From the NCBI RefSeq assembly GCF_030238365.1, contig NZ_JASSOT010000067.1, positions 62,001-126,000 of the forward strand: a stretch of 64,000 bases of DNA, read 5' to 3'. This document shows, in pieces, positions 21,301 to 24,898 of the stretch. The DNA comes from Lelliottia wanjuensis (GTDB lineage: Bacteria; Pseudomonadota; Gammaproteobacteria; Enterobacterales; Enterobacteriaceae). The notes under the pieces are model-generated. The model did not search any database. It saw only the letters and a program-made list of their open reading frames with translations, and was not told the DNA's origin. A program made the translations under genes and the position numbers. How positions within the stretch are numbered: position 1 is the stretch's first letter; every line of letters begins with the position of its first letter.

Positions 21301-21967
21301 TGCTGCCGCTGCTGTCCTTGACCTGAATGGTCGCGCCCGGCTGCCCGGAGCCGGTAAAGGTTGGGGTGTTGTCATCCGTGATCTCTTTTGCACTCAGCAG
21401 ACCCTGCTTGTCACCCGCTTTGTCCGTGACCATAAAGGTCGGCGTCGCGCTCTCGACCTCTTTGGTATTGTCGATAACTTTTGTTCGGGTTCCGCCGTCA
21501 TCCCCGTGCGCCAGCAGCGCGCCGATGGCGCCGCCGCCCAGCGCCGCACCCGCGATCCAGCCCCACGGGGCATCGCTTAAAATGTTGTCCTGCGCCATGA
21601 AGGGTTCGATGCTGGAAATCGGCGTGGCCTGAGCGGTCAGCTCCGTGGCCGCCAGACCCGCCCCCTCTGCCGTATCGGCAAAGGCGATATGCGTCAGCTC
21701 CTGCTGATCGTTAAACACCAGTTCAGACTGCTTTTGCGTGTCAGGATCTTCGACGAAATAGTTATTGCATCGAATCACACTGCCATCTTTCATATAAATC
21801 AGCAGATCTTTCCCCTGGCGAATATAACGCGCCACATCCTGGGCAGAACCGTGGATTTCAATCACGCTCGGCGCAGAGACCGATACGGACAGGTTACCTT
21901 CACCCATCAATACCGTTTTCTCTGACGTCTTGCGAACGATGACATCAACAACTTTAGTTTTATTCAT
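371..21967 (-). CDS. Giant BapA-like repetitive type I secreted adhesin, about 7,198 residues
   Basis: This is a biofilm-type surface adhesin exported by a type I system. The start MNKTKVVDV at 21967 is chosen because GGAG lies 6 nt upstream; longer starts up to 22057 have no such site. Layout: residues 1-130 resemble the BapA N-terminal prefix domain. A Gly/Ala-rich stretch (WGWIAGAALGGGAIGALLAH) lies near residue 150. About 55 Ig-like repeats of about 100 residues then run to about residue 5,760, with motifs such as GDDVINAAE, NGNWSVTVPA and VTDKAGN. Five repeats of a second type (DTGLSxSDFIT, QISLDGGTTW) and two variants follow to about 6,440. An FG-GAP/VCBS-like region with DFNGDGYMDLY and DYNWDGAQDLL motifs lies at about 6,500-6,860. 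RTX-like Gly-Asp motifs (GSDYNDVITG, GRGGNDTFNIG) are at about 6,960-7,090, ahead of a C-terminal secretion signal ending HQLLIA. The reading frame is intact throughout. Salmonella BapA is about half this size. Exact repeat boundaries are estimates. Confidence 0.93.
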   Translation of the reverse strand: MNKTKVVDVIVRKTSEKTVLMGEGNLSVSVSAPSVIEIHGSAQDVARYIRQGKDLLIYMKDGSVIRCNNYFVEDPDTQKQSELVFNDQQELTHIAFADTAEGAGLAATELTAQATPISSIEPFMAQDNILSDAPWGWIAGAALGGGAIGALLAHGDDGGTRTKVIDNTKEVESATPTFMVTDKAGDKQGLLSAKEITDDNTPTFTGSGQPGATIQVKDSSGSTIASTMVGANGNWTVQLPTQADGEHTWSVVQIDGSKTTPAGSITLNVATAETSVTLATTAGDNVINASEQSAGFTLSGTSKNLAEDTALTVTLNGKTYTTSVKANGTWSLEVPATDAQALGEGNWTVAVSGKDAAGNTVTGSQSLIVDTQAPALTVNTLTQDNIINAAEHGQALILSGTTTAEAGQIVTVTLNDKNYTATVGSDGTWSLTLEASDVQALVDGDHTLTANVSDKAGNPTSTTANFGVDTAAPVVTIDIVSGDDVLNTTEQGQAQMISGQASGAAAGDVVKLTLGDLTFVGVVLADGSWHIGVPASVIGALGEGSHEISVSVTDAAGNTGSATRDISLNGAPPDFTLDTLSQDNVLNALEAVQPLTLSGTSTLPDGSAVSVALNGVNYQTTVESGVWSVVVPVSDVLNLANTLYTVTVSGTDSVGNTGSATANLLVDTVLPQVIINTFAGDNLVNNAEAAQDQTLSGRVTGAAAGDTVSITVGGQSYTATVDADLNWSVTIPAADLTAFGDGDLTFSASVTNAHGNTGTGERDININAELPGLRINTISGDDVINAIEQQQDLTVTGSSTHLAEGTQVIVTLNGVDYPAVIAQNGSWQIGVSAADLQNWSAGDVLVTAHAVDAWGNTVTVNHPIELDLNAVAITVDTISSDDMLNAAEKAADLTLSGQTQGVEPGQSVVVKFTDQTFTAQVQEDGSWSLTVPASAMDGLTDGRAQISVSVTNVHGNSADAARVVVVDTLAPTVAIDSLTDDNIINASEAGQDLLLSGTSNAEAGQTVTVTLNGQQYQTTVQNNGTWQLSVPAADMSALADGSLTVTASVSDVAGNSSSVDRVSLVDATVPQVTINHFVTDTNTVNQAAHSQAQILSGSVTGAAAGDAVKITINSIEYKTVVDAEGNWSLGLPASVVQGLADGTWTIDVSVTDAAGNTGSSSLDVVVNTVTPVIAIDTLAVDDVINATEKGEDLLLSGTSNQPEGTTVTVSLNGINYIATTAADGNWSVTVPASAVSALGEANYSVAASVTDSVGNSASASHDVLVDSSLPVVSINTLAGDNVVNAAEVAAGQTLTGSVTNAAAGDTVTITLGGQTYTATVQDDLTWSLPLDSNLLTALGDGELTATVSVTNGHGNTSASSLDFAIDANLPGLRIDTVAGDDVVNIIEHGQNLVISGSSTDLVAGSTVTLTINGHDYAATVLADGTWLAAIPAADVAQWADGELAISASAQDSSGNPVTIGTLVDVDLAPVAISINSVTDDNVLNAAEKGQVLILSGSTSGVEAGQTVSVLFGGKVYTATVDADGNWTTTVPAADLAGQKDGDATVQASVTNVNGNSVSAALDYSVDITAPTVTINTISTDNMLNAAEAAADLTLSGTSSAEAGQTVTVTFNGNEYQATVQADGSWTLDVPAADMAGIADGNAAITASVSDKAGNPASTGASVLVDVTVPQITFNTVSGDDVINSTEHGQALMVSGSVTGAQAGDVVTVTLNGTEYTAMLDANGNWSVGVPAGDVGALVNGDVTISATASDKAGNSTSATHDVSVTLDAPVIAIDTLAVDDVINATEKGEDLLLSGTSNQPEGTTVTVSLNGINYTATTAADGSWSVIVPASAVSALGEANYSVAASVTDSVGNSASASHDVLVDSSLPVVSINTIAGDNVVNAAEVAAGQTLTGSVTNAAAGDTVTITLGGQTYTATVQDDLTWSLPLDSTLLTALGDGDLTATVSVTNGHGNTSASSLDFAIDANLPGLRIDTVAGDDVINIIEHGQNLVISGSSTDLVAGSTVTLTINGNDYAATVLADGTWLAAVPAADVAQWADGELSISASAQDTSGNPVTIGTLVDVDLAPVAISINSVTDDNVLNAAEKGQDLVLSGSTSGVEAGQTVSVIFGGKVYTATVDAEGNWTTTVPSADLAGQKDGDATVQASVTNVNGNSVSAALDYSVDITAPTVTINTVSNDNMLNAAEAAADLTLSGTSSAEAGQTVTVSFNGNEYQATVQADGSWTLDVPAADMAGIADGNAAITASVSDKAGNLASTGASVLVDVTVPQITFNTVSGDDVINSTERGEALMVSGSVTGAQAGDVVTMTLNGTDYTAMLDANGNWSVGVPAEDVWALDTGNSTISATVTDKAGNSTSATHDVAVIVDVPQIAFNSIAMDNVINATEKGEDLLLTGYSNQPEGTTVTVRLNDGYFYATTAADGSWSVTVPANQVGWLGEANYRLTASVTDSVGNTGSAVSDVLVNTVLPLVTLNTIAGDDVVNSAEVAAGQTISGKVSNAEAGNTVTLTIGGNTYTATVQDDLTWSVNVPADVLTAIGNGDLTVTASVTNNVGNTGSVERDITIDANLPGLRVDTVAGDDVINSIEHAQNLIITGASDGLTAGTLLTVTLNGKTYPATVLADGTWSAAVPATDVSALAAGSVTVTVEGQSSAGNPVAISHDVTVDLAEVAISIDVVSTDDVINAAEKGVDLVLSGSTSNVEAGQTVSVTFGGKSYTASVDAEGNWTTTVPAADLTSLKDGDASVQANVTNVNGNSASAGREYSVDATAPGVTISTIAADDMLNATEAQTDLTLTGTSTAEAGQTVTLTLNGVEYTTTVGADGNWSVTVPAADLAALNDGVLTVTAAVSDKAGNPASVDHTLTVDLTAPVVTINTVAGDDVINLAEHAQAQIISGSATGAAAGDKVTVTVGGQTYTTVLDAAGNWSVGVPASVISALQDGSVTISASVTDVAGNTGTGTHDVTVDTGLPSVGFDAISSDNVLNAVEKGQDLSVSGTSANLSEGTLVTVSLNGKNYTATTAADGSWSLTVPAADLAALGEANYTLSAAATSDVGNSISNTANLRVDTALPGVTINTIAGDDVINAAEVAAGQTLSGKVVNAEAGNTVTLTIGGNTYTATVQDDLTWSVNVPADVLTALGNGDLTVTASVTNGVGNTGSGERDMTIDANLPGLRVDTVAGDDVINSIEHAQNLIITGASDGLIAGTLLTVTVNGKTYPATVLADGTWSAAIPATDVSALAAGTVTVSVEGQSTAGNPVAISHDVTVDLAEVAISIDVVSTDDVINAAEKGADLVLSGSTSNVEEGQTVSVTFGGKSYTASVDADGNWTTTVPAADLTNLKDGDASVQASVTNVNGNSASAGREYSVDATAPTVTIDIISDDNILNATEAQADLTLSGTSNAEAGQTVTVNLNGVDYTTAVEDNGTWSLTVPAADLGTLGDGTYTVNASVSDKAGNPASAARDVLVDITVPQLTINTVSGDDVINTTEHGQALIVSGSATGAAAGDLVTVTVNDKSYTAVLDGSGNWSIGIPAADVGALTAGDYTVTAALTDKAGNSNSTTHDVAVNLTAPVLTIGTVSGDDVINSSEKTQDLTISGTATGLAAGAIVTVMLNGKAYSATVDDNGLWTTTVPADQVGALGEALYDITASATDSVGNSSSTTHTVNVGSALPGVTINTIAGDDVVNAAEVAAGQTISGKVVNAEAGNTVTLTIGGNTYTATVQSDLTWSVNVPADVLTALGNGDLTVVASVTNGVGNTGSGERDITIDANLPGLRVDTVAGDDVINSIEHGQNLIITGSSDGLAQGTLLTVTVNGKTYPATVLADGTWSAAVPATDVSALAAGSVTVTVEGQSTAGNPVAISHDVIVDLAEVAISIDVVSTDDVINAAEKGADLVLSGSTSNVEADQTVSVTFGGKSYTASVDADGNWTTTVPAADLASLKDGDASVQVSVTNVNGNSASAGREYSVDATAPTVTISTIAADDMLNATEAQADLTPNGTSTAEAGQTVTLSLNGVDYTTTVGADGNWSVTVPAADLAALSDGTLTVTAVVSDKAGNPASVDHTLTVDLTAPVVTINTVAGDDVINLAEHAQAQIISGSATGAAAGDKVTVTVGGQTYTTVLDAAGNWSVGVPASVISALQDGSVTISASVTDVAGNTGTGTHDVTVDTGLPSVGFDAISADNVLNAVEKGQDLNVSGTSANLSEGTLVTVSLNGKNYTATTAADGSWSLTVPAADLAALGEANYTLSAAATSDVGNSISNTANLRVDTALPGVTLNTIAGDDVINAAEVAAGQNISGKVVNAEAGNTVTLTIGGNTYTATVQSDLTWSVNVPADVLTALGNGDLTVVASVTNGVGNTGSGERDMTINANIPGLRVDTVAGDDVINSIEHGQNLIITGSSDGLAQGTLLTVTVNGKTYPATVLADGTWSAAVPATDVSALAAGSVTVTVEGQSGAGNPVAISHDVTVDLAEVAISIDVISTDDVINAAEKGVDLVLSGSTSNVEAGQTVSVTFGGKSYTASVDAEGNWTTTVPSADLTNLKDGDASVQASVTNVNGNSASAGREYSVDATAPTVTISTIAADDMLNATEAQADLTLTGTSTAEAGQTVTLSLNGVDYTTTVGADGNWSVTVPAADLAALNDGVLTVTASVSDKAGNPASVDHTLTVDLTAPVVTINTVAGDDVINLAEHAQAQIISGSATGAAAGDKVTVTVGGQTYTTVLDAAGNWSVGVPASVISALQDGSVTISASVTDVAGNTGTGTHDVTVDTGLPSVGFDAISADNVLNAVEKGQDLNVSGTSANLSEGTQVTVSLNGKNYTATTAADGSWSLTVPAADLAALGEANYTLSAAATSDVGNSISNTANLRVDTALPGVTINTIAGDDVVNAAEVAAGQTISGKVSNAEAGNTVTLTIGGNTYTATVQDDLTWSVNVPADVLTAIGNGDLTVTASVTNGVGNTGSVERDITIDANLPGLRVDTVAGDDVINSIEHGQNLIITGSSDGLTAGTLLTVTVNGKTYPATVLADGTWSAAVPAADVNAFAAGSVTVSVEGQSTAGNPVAISHDVTVDLAEVAISIDVVSTDDVINAAEKGADLVLSGSTSNVEEGQTVSVTFGGKSYTASVDADGNWTTTVPAADLTSLKDGDASVQASVTNVNGNSASAGREYSVDATAPTVIIDTVASDNVINGSEAAAGVAITGSTTAEVGQTVTVTLGGNSYTAQVQQGGIWSVTVPTADLTAMADSGYTVQASVNDAAGNPGSADKVITLDTTPPVISFNTVAGDDVINREEHAQAQIVSGTTTGASVGDKLVITIGANQYTTTVDASGNWSVGVPASVISALQDGTTTISATITDGAGNSSTQTHDVAINTASVMLTVNTISDDDVINAAEAGNALTIGGSSAQFASGTQVTVTLNGKNYVATIQDDGSWTTTVPATDVAALADGGNYGVFVSAEDSVGNSATASHAISVDLTAPVVSIATLSGDDVLNAAEAQQPLTVNGSSSAEAGQTVTVTLGGKTYTATVASDGTWTLDVPATDLSTLSQGALTVTASVNDKAGNNGQTTHTLTVDTLAPTVTIAAVAGDDIVNNTEQLAGQTISGTTTAEQGQIVTVSFNGHSYQATAAADGTWSVFVPGRDFLGLSDGSYTITASVSDKAGNPGSGTHDVTLSGDVPTITINTFAEDDIVSAAEHGTPLMINGTTDAPAGQTVTITLNGKTYTTTVQNDGTWSTTLGSADVTALADGGAYVINAQVSNAIGNSVSADHTINVDLTAPSMGISIDSLQNDTGLSGSDFITSDSSVVVNGSLTAQLGNNEKAQISLDGGTTWTDLTVTGTTWRYSDSRTLTDGTYQYQVRVIDNAGNVGATDSQDVVIDLTAPAATIITVDAVTQDTGLSASDFITSDNQISLKGTLGATLASGEHAQISIDGGVTWSDVSVSGTSWTYVDGRTLADGDYNYQLRVIDDAGNISASVSQVVTIDTTVPDASKVITIDSISDDTGLSNSDFITNDTSLTVNGTLAATLSEGEYAQISIDGGVTWQNVNVTGNSWFYTDTRTLDNGTYTYFVRVVDAAGNIGSNAQQQVTVDTVAPDAAITVTVDNIAVDTGFDNNDFLTSSTSYTLNGTLGAALGSNEFVQVSMDGGTTWVYAEVNGTQWSYNDARTLTDGSYNYQVRVVDQAGNVGATTSQAVTVDTQSPQYGITIDSISDDTGQSTSDFITMDTTLTVNGSLGSALASDERVQISLDGGNTWIDASVTNQRWSYVDTRELADGDYTYQVRIIDQAGNVGSTTSQEVTVDTTVPATVGTVVSYTDSEGERQGTFGSSVTTDDTSPVITGTLNRAPDEGEIMQLYRDGILLGQVTMNGSASWSFQDNGLSDGNHTYVLRITDLAGNYTESAGFVLGVDTSVPTTVATVTAQTTSDTTPIVGGNVSADLENGEYLEVKVNGKTYTSQTGGAVVVDPDHNTWYLQIPDSDTLAVASYDVTAQVKSSAGNGNNTGVTTGSLVIGTTTVNTDWATTAGNSNNEAMSVGLNSSGLWTIIANGQAYSSSDASTYAANALTNTRGGNVISYTSADYDRNGTMDVFATETSYTNNTQVMWTYDGSSYTGSQQAMGAAIYYGGVIAYDKTGDGYLDMAYGDAGMDSLTYLVNNNGVLTPDGTGGEGGFYGQFDSGREISGVDINNDGAVDVVQHTNRSSAYTLTVISNSGTGTLSVGQDITNVFVGNSANTTTAASMTWADFNGDGYMDLYLGTTYNNNGGVIYYNDGAGKLLTTKSAVEASNATAGYLSVAVDWNADGQMDIVKLSTYGGSQTATLFTNNGYGSTWTSSQLASALVNVTGMAAVDYNWDGAQDLLVSQQNGKVVLLQNSKTITDGTAMHLHIVDSEGINAYYGNTVNLYNAAGVLVASQIINAQSGVGSNDTTALVSFYGLDPSETYSAQIVKITNGVSDNVTWDGLEAGNGKEGYVLTAEAATGVHSGTITGTGYNDTFVAEDGTYTYNGSGGWNTTSDYDTWSNTGGMDVVDYRNATSAVTVDLRLSTAQDTGFGTSRLLNIEGINGSDYNDVITGNSSDNQFEGRGGNDTFNIGSGGHDTLLYKLINASDATGGNGSDVVNGFTVGTWEGTADTDRIDLRDLLSGSGYTGTGSASYVNGVAALDSSAGNVADYIRVVQNGSNTEIQVDLDGSSGQFTPTTLVTLNGVQTDLATLLANHQLLIA
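4690..21400 (-). repeat. Tandem Ig-like domain array with a six-domain higher-order period
   Basis: Single domains are about 300 bp. From about 7 kb to 18 kb, six domain types recur in fixed order, recognisable by the starts ISTIAADDMLNATEA, INTVAGDDVINLAEH, FDAISADNVLNAVEK, INTIAGDDVVNAAEV, VDTVAGDDVINSIEH and IDVVSTDDVINAAEK. The same motif recurs at 7248, 9045, 12639 and 14436, spaced by exact multiples of 1,797 bp. In the 15.6-18.4 kb part, equivalent points (15633/17427, 16575/18369) are spaced 1,794 bp. This points to block duplication of whole six-domain units by in-register recombination. Confidence 0.9.
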
Positions 21968-22086
21968 ATTATTCTCCATTGCAGGCGTACTTAATGCTGT
22001 GGGTAATCCTGATGCAGGGATGTACAAAACCCTGGGAATTAGCCCCATGACTTCCAAACTTATTGATGCGGTTAAACCGCGAGGTA

Positions 22087-23409
22087 TTAACTTAAATCGG
22101 GTATTTTGACGCCGGCATTATTATCAATCCCCACCAGCGACATTAAATTATTGGTGGCGGAAGAATAATTAATAGCAGAACTCCAGCCATCATATTCCGC
22201 GGTTATTTTTGACAGGGTTGCCTGCCAGACGTCCTGCTCGACGCTGAGCAAATCGTTGATACTTCTTTTGCTTAAGGTGTATTCATTTTTATAAATATCA
22301 CGAGTGCGTAAGGCATTTTGCAGCTGCACTTTTCCGGCTTCCATTCTCCCGCGCGCACCGGTCCAGTCCGCCTGGGCCACGGAGGCTTTTTGCAGCACAT
22401 CGAAGCGCGCCTGTTCCACCTGGGAGGTGGCCATTGCGCGGGCACCCTGCGCCTGACGCACGCGGGCAGAGACGGCGCCGCCCTGATACAGAGGGGCCTC
22501 AACGTTCAGTCGAATTTGATCGTCCCAATAAGAACGGTTGTTCGACTCATAGCGCGTTCGCCCGCCCTGGACGCTCACCGTCGGCCAGTACTGAGATTTG
22601 GCCCGGTCGACGCCATATTGCGCGGAGGTTTCCATGGTGCTGGCGGCCAGAACCTTTGGAATCATCGAGTAATCAATGGTATCCAGAGAATCCTGCTTGT
22701 TCTCCAGGCTCTGCGGCAGGGAAGAAAGCTGCGTCGCGTTCACGCCCGTCAGGACCGCAAGCCTGGCCCGCGCACTCTGGAGAGCCGCGTTGTATTGCTG
22801 GACCGTTGCCTGCATACCGGCAATGCGCGTCTCGGTCTGGAGCTCATCCGAGTTGGAGCTTAAACCGGCATTCGAACGCAGCTGCGCCAGACGTTGCACA
22901 TTTTTGAGCGCCTTAACATTCTCTTCTGCCGCCTGTGTCAGGTCCATATAACGCTTGACCTCAACGTAGCTCAGGGCGGTTTTTTCCGCGACGTCAGACA
23001 GCGTGTCCATCAGCTGATAACGGTAGCTGTCGCGCTGAGATGAAGTCTGGTTGATCGAGCTGTTCGTTTTACCGAAGTCATAAACGAGCTGCGTCAGGGT
23101 TAATCCCCAGGACGCGGAATTCTTCAGCGATCCGCTGGAGTCAGTGGTTTGACTGTGGCCCGTGCTGCCATTGAGGGCAACTTGTGGCATCCATCCACTG
23201 CGCGCTTCATCAATTTGCGCCTGTCCAATCCCCATCTGTGCCGCCTGCTGGCTAATTGAGGGATCGCGATCAAACGCAAAAAGAATACTTTCTTTTAATG
23301 AAGTTGAAGGGACAAGGGCAGTTCCCACTGGCGTGTTTAAGGCCAGTGCGCGCGGAATTAATATTGAAGCGAATATCAGTGTCGAACCGAGGAAAAGTAT
23401 CTTTCTCAT
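22087..23409 (-). CDS. TolC-family outer-membrane channel of the type I secretion system
   Basis: A 440-residue TolC/LapE/BapB-like protein. The start MRKILFLGS is chosen over one 9 codons upstream because AAGGA lies 7 nt before it. A signal peptide (residues 1 to about 24, ending near RALA) leads into two repeated outer-membrane efflux regions rich in heptad-like helices. Typical TolC-family strings include SWGLTLTQLVYDFGKTNSSI in the first half and RLNVEAPLYQGGAVSARVRQ in the second. The length is normal for the family. It lies 119 bp upstream of the adhesin in the same direction, so the two are probably co-transcribed. The role is inferred as the outer-membrane exit duct for the adhesin. 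The order OMP-adhesin-ABC differs from the Salmonella bapABCD order, where the adhesin gene comes first. Confidence 0.88.
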   Translation of the reverse strand: MRKILFLGSTLIFASILIPRALALNTPVGTALVPSTSLKESILFAFDRDPSISQQAAQMGIGQAQIDEARSGWMPQVALNGSTGHSQTTDSSGSLKNSASWGLTLTQLVYDFGKTNSSINQTSSQRDSYRYQLMDTLSDVAEKTALSYVEVKRYMDLTQAAEENVKALKNVQRLAQLRSNAGLSSNSDELQTETRIAGMQATVQQYNAALQSARARLAVLTGVNATQLSSLPQSLENKQDSLDTIDYSMIPKVLAASTMETSAQYGVDRAKSQYWPTVSVQGGRTRYESNNRSYWDDQIRLNVEAPLYQGGAVSARVRQAQGARAMATSQVEQARFDVLQKASVAQADWTGARGRMEAGKVQLQNALRTRDIYKNEYTLSKRSINDLLSVEQDVWQATLSKITAEYDGWSSAINYSSATNNLMSLVGIDNNAGVKIPDLS

Positions 23410-24129
23410 AATTTCGTCCTTCTCTTTCACCCCCACAAGGATGTTTTTTAATGACCACCTCTTTTATCTACCTCGAAGGGAGTAGAAGAGACTCGCATAA
23501 AGTACATATGATCCCATCCCGAAATTATCACCCAACATCAGAGTCAGTCTTGTATTAAAGACCCGCTTCCTTTGGATTAATTTCAATTAAGAATGAGCTT
23601 ATTCATTAGTACTATTTAACCTGGAGCATAACAAAATGCCTTAAGTGGAACTACACCTCCAATGTTAACGACGTGTTAATAACAAGAAAAATGTTTCCCT
23701 TTACTCGGCATAATGTAAAAAGTGTGTTTTTTACTCAAATAATAAAGCGCTGTTATCAAAGGAAATATCCTCCCGCCCCACCTGTACATTTTTGAGTTAA
23801 TTCCGCCATTCATCTGACACAAAGATTTTCAAAGAATCGTCAGTTTTATGATTAAGCTGATTGCTTAATGAATAATCAACGGGTAATGACCGAGCGGATA
23901 GGATGGCGTGCTACCCTTAACTTCTAAGCAGCATTTAACACCATCATTAATGTTAATAATGGTGTTTTATCTTATATGTAATAAATAAAACAGAGTGATA
24001 ACAAAGCCATTGAGTTTCAAGCCAACTGTTTATGTTTTTTAAATACTTTCTCACCTTTACTGAAAAGCGCTCATAACAACAGTGAGATGACGCCTGGCCG
24101 TCAGCACGGCACAACTCATCTTGAGGCGT
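23410..24129. promoter_or_regulatory. Long AT-rich upstream region of the adhesin operon
   Basis: About 720 bp carry no convincing gene. The stretch is visibly AT-rich compared with its flanks, with many A/T tracts, as expected for a region silenced by H-NS or bound by biofilm regulators. I could not assign a particular promoter or operator with confidence. Confidence 0.4.
23937..23974 (+). terminator. AT-rich hairpin with T-tract, possible terminator
   Basis: aacaccatcattaa pairs with ttaataatggtgtt (one mismatch) and is followed on the plus strand by ttttatctta. It could end a short plus-strand transcript or sRNA, but no gene was identified upstream. A 19-codon ORF at 23868-23927 lies just before it and lacks a ribosome binding site. 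Confidence 0.35.
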
Positions 24130-24153
24130 AAAAAAACCGCCCGTAGGCGGTTT
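24130..24153 (-). terminator. Rho-independent terminator of the small ORF pair
   Basis: An 8-bp stem (aaaccgcc / ggcggttt) with a 4-nt loop is followed on the minus strand by a run of seven Ts. It lies 14 bp past the stop of the 43-codon ORF, which supports that ORF being transcribed. Confidence 0.8.
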
Positions 24154-24167
24154 GATTGCTGATGTGG

Positions 24168-24299
24168 TCAGAGCGGTTTTACAACATCCGGATCTTCAGG
24201 TAGCAAGGGATCATTCACATCAGGTGTTTCAGGGATATCGTCACCAGGAATCGGGTCATCTTCAGGGACCGGATCAATTAAATCAGGACGTTCAGCCAT
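24168..24299 (-). CDS. Small acidic Pro/Asp-rich protein, 43 residues
   Basis: ATG to TGA encodes 43 residues starting MAERPDLIDPVPEDDPI and dominated by Pro, Asp and Glu, with a loose repeat of (D/E)DP and PED units. GGAGG lies 4 nt before the ATG, and a strong terminator follows the stop. No signal peptide, membrane segment or known domain is visible; the composition suggests a disordered acidic peptide. It lies 30 bp downstream of another small ORF on the same strand, so the two may be co-transcribed. I do not recognise the family and assign no function. Confidence 0.6.
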   Translation of the reverse strand: MAERPDLIDPVPEDDPIPGDDIPETPDVNDPLLPEDPDVVKPL

Positions 24300-24329
24300 A
24301 AAGCCTCCGTCAAATACGATGAACTCAAG

Positions 24330-24437
24330 CTATTTACTTTTGCTCGGTTGTTGTTTGCCGTGATCGTTTGGCTGTTTTTGTGGTTGTTGCGGCTGCTTAG
24401 GCTGCTCTTTATTCACATTTAAGATGGTGGATTTCAT
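24330..24437 (-). CDS. Small Gln/Pro/Lys-rich protein, 35 residues
   Basis: ATG to TAG encodes 35 residues starting MKSTILNVNKEQPKQP. The remainder is rich in Gln, Pro and Lys and very basic. GGAG lies 6 nt before the start. Upstream on the minus strand there is a TATAGT hexamer and a short hairpin (agcagc / gctgct). It precedes the acidic 43-residue ORF; together they form a basic/acidic pair of probably disordered peptides ending at a shared terminator. No family recognised. Confidence 0.5.
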   Translation of the reverse strand: MKSTILNVNKEQPKQPQQPQKQPNDHGKQQPSKSK

Positions 24438-24644
24438 TTGGAACTCCGATAGGGTAAGCAGCATTTTGCTGCTCACTAACTATACGAGGGGATTGCTGAT
24501 AATTCGAGCGAGGCGACAGGTGAATTTAAGCTATCTCATTAAAATATTAAGTGTTTTAAGTGAAATTATTTTTATGCGTACAGCGATGAGAAAATTCCGG
24601 GGCGCTGTCACGCCCGTTATATTGACAGCGTGTATACTCTTTAA

Positions 24645-24855
24645 GATGAGATTATTCGCTACCAGCTAATGGAGTTGATGACCGAAAGCGAAGCGTTTCG
24701 CGCCAGTACCACTGGTGGAGAAATATATCCGGACCAAAACCCATTTATCCCGCAGCGGGATACTGAAAATACTGGCCGAGCTGAAAACCGGCGGATACGT
24801 CGAAATGAACGAAGGCCGGCTGGTGAAAATCAATAAACTCCCGGCGAAGTATTAG
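24645..24855 (+). pseudogene. Frameshifted small winged-helix-like gene
   Basis: Two overlapping plus-strand frames join to give a sensible small protein. The upstream frame reads DEIIRYQLMELMTESEAFRA. The downstream frame, open from 24678 to the TAG at 24855, reads VPLVEKYIRTKTHLSRSGIL and then ILAELKTGGYVEMNEGRLVK. The second half looks like a short DNA-binding winged helix: a helix, a turn with SRSGILKIL, then a beta wing. A 1-2 nt indel near 24684-24690 would fuse the two. No in-frame ATG or good ribosome binding site precedes the first part, so the gene appears inactive. The family is not identified. A sequencing error is an alternative explanation. Confidence 0.45.
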
Positions 24856-24898
24856 CCCACTGTTTTCTGGAAGAAAAAATAATAACAGGTGAATGTGG

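Noticed and set aside
4690..21400. Regular repeats considered as a CRISPR array
   Set aside because: The repeat unit is about 300 bp, lies within one open frame, and has protein-level conservation; no short repeat-spacer structure.
386..21632. Many long plus-strand open frames opposite the adhesin
   Set aside because: They follow the adhesin repeat period and arise from its biased codon use; no ribosome binding sites or independent homology. Treated as shadows.
23868..23927. 19-codon ORF (MNNQRVMTERIGWRATLNF) before a hairpin, possible leader peptide
   Set aside because: No Shine-Dalgarno and no downstream plus-strand gene to attenuate.
24424..24669. 81-codon plus-strand ORF
   Set aside because: Overlaps the better supported minus-strand small ORF and its promoter; no recognisable sequence.
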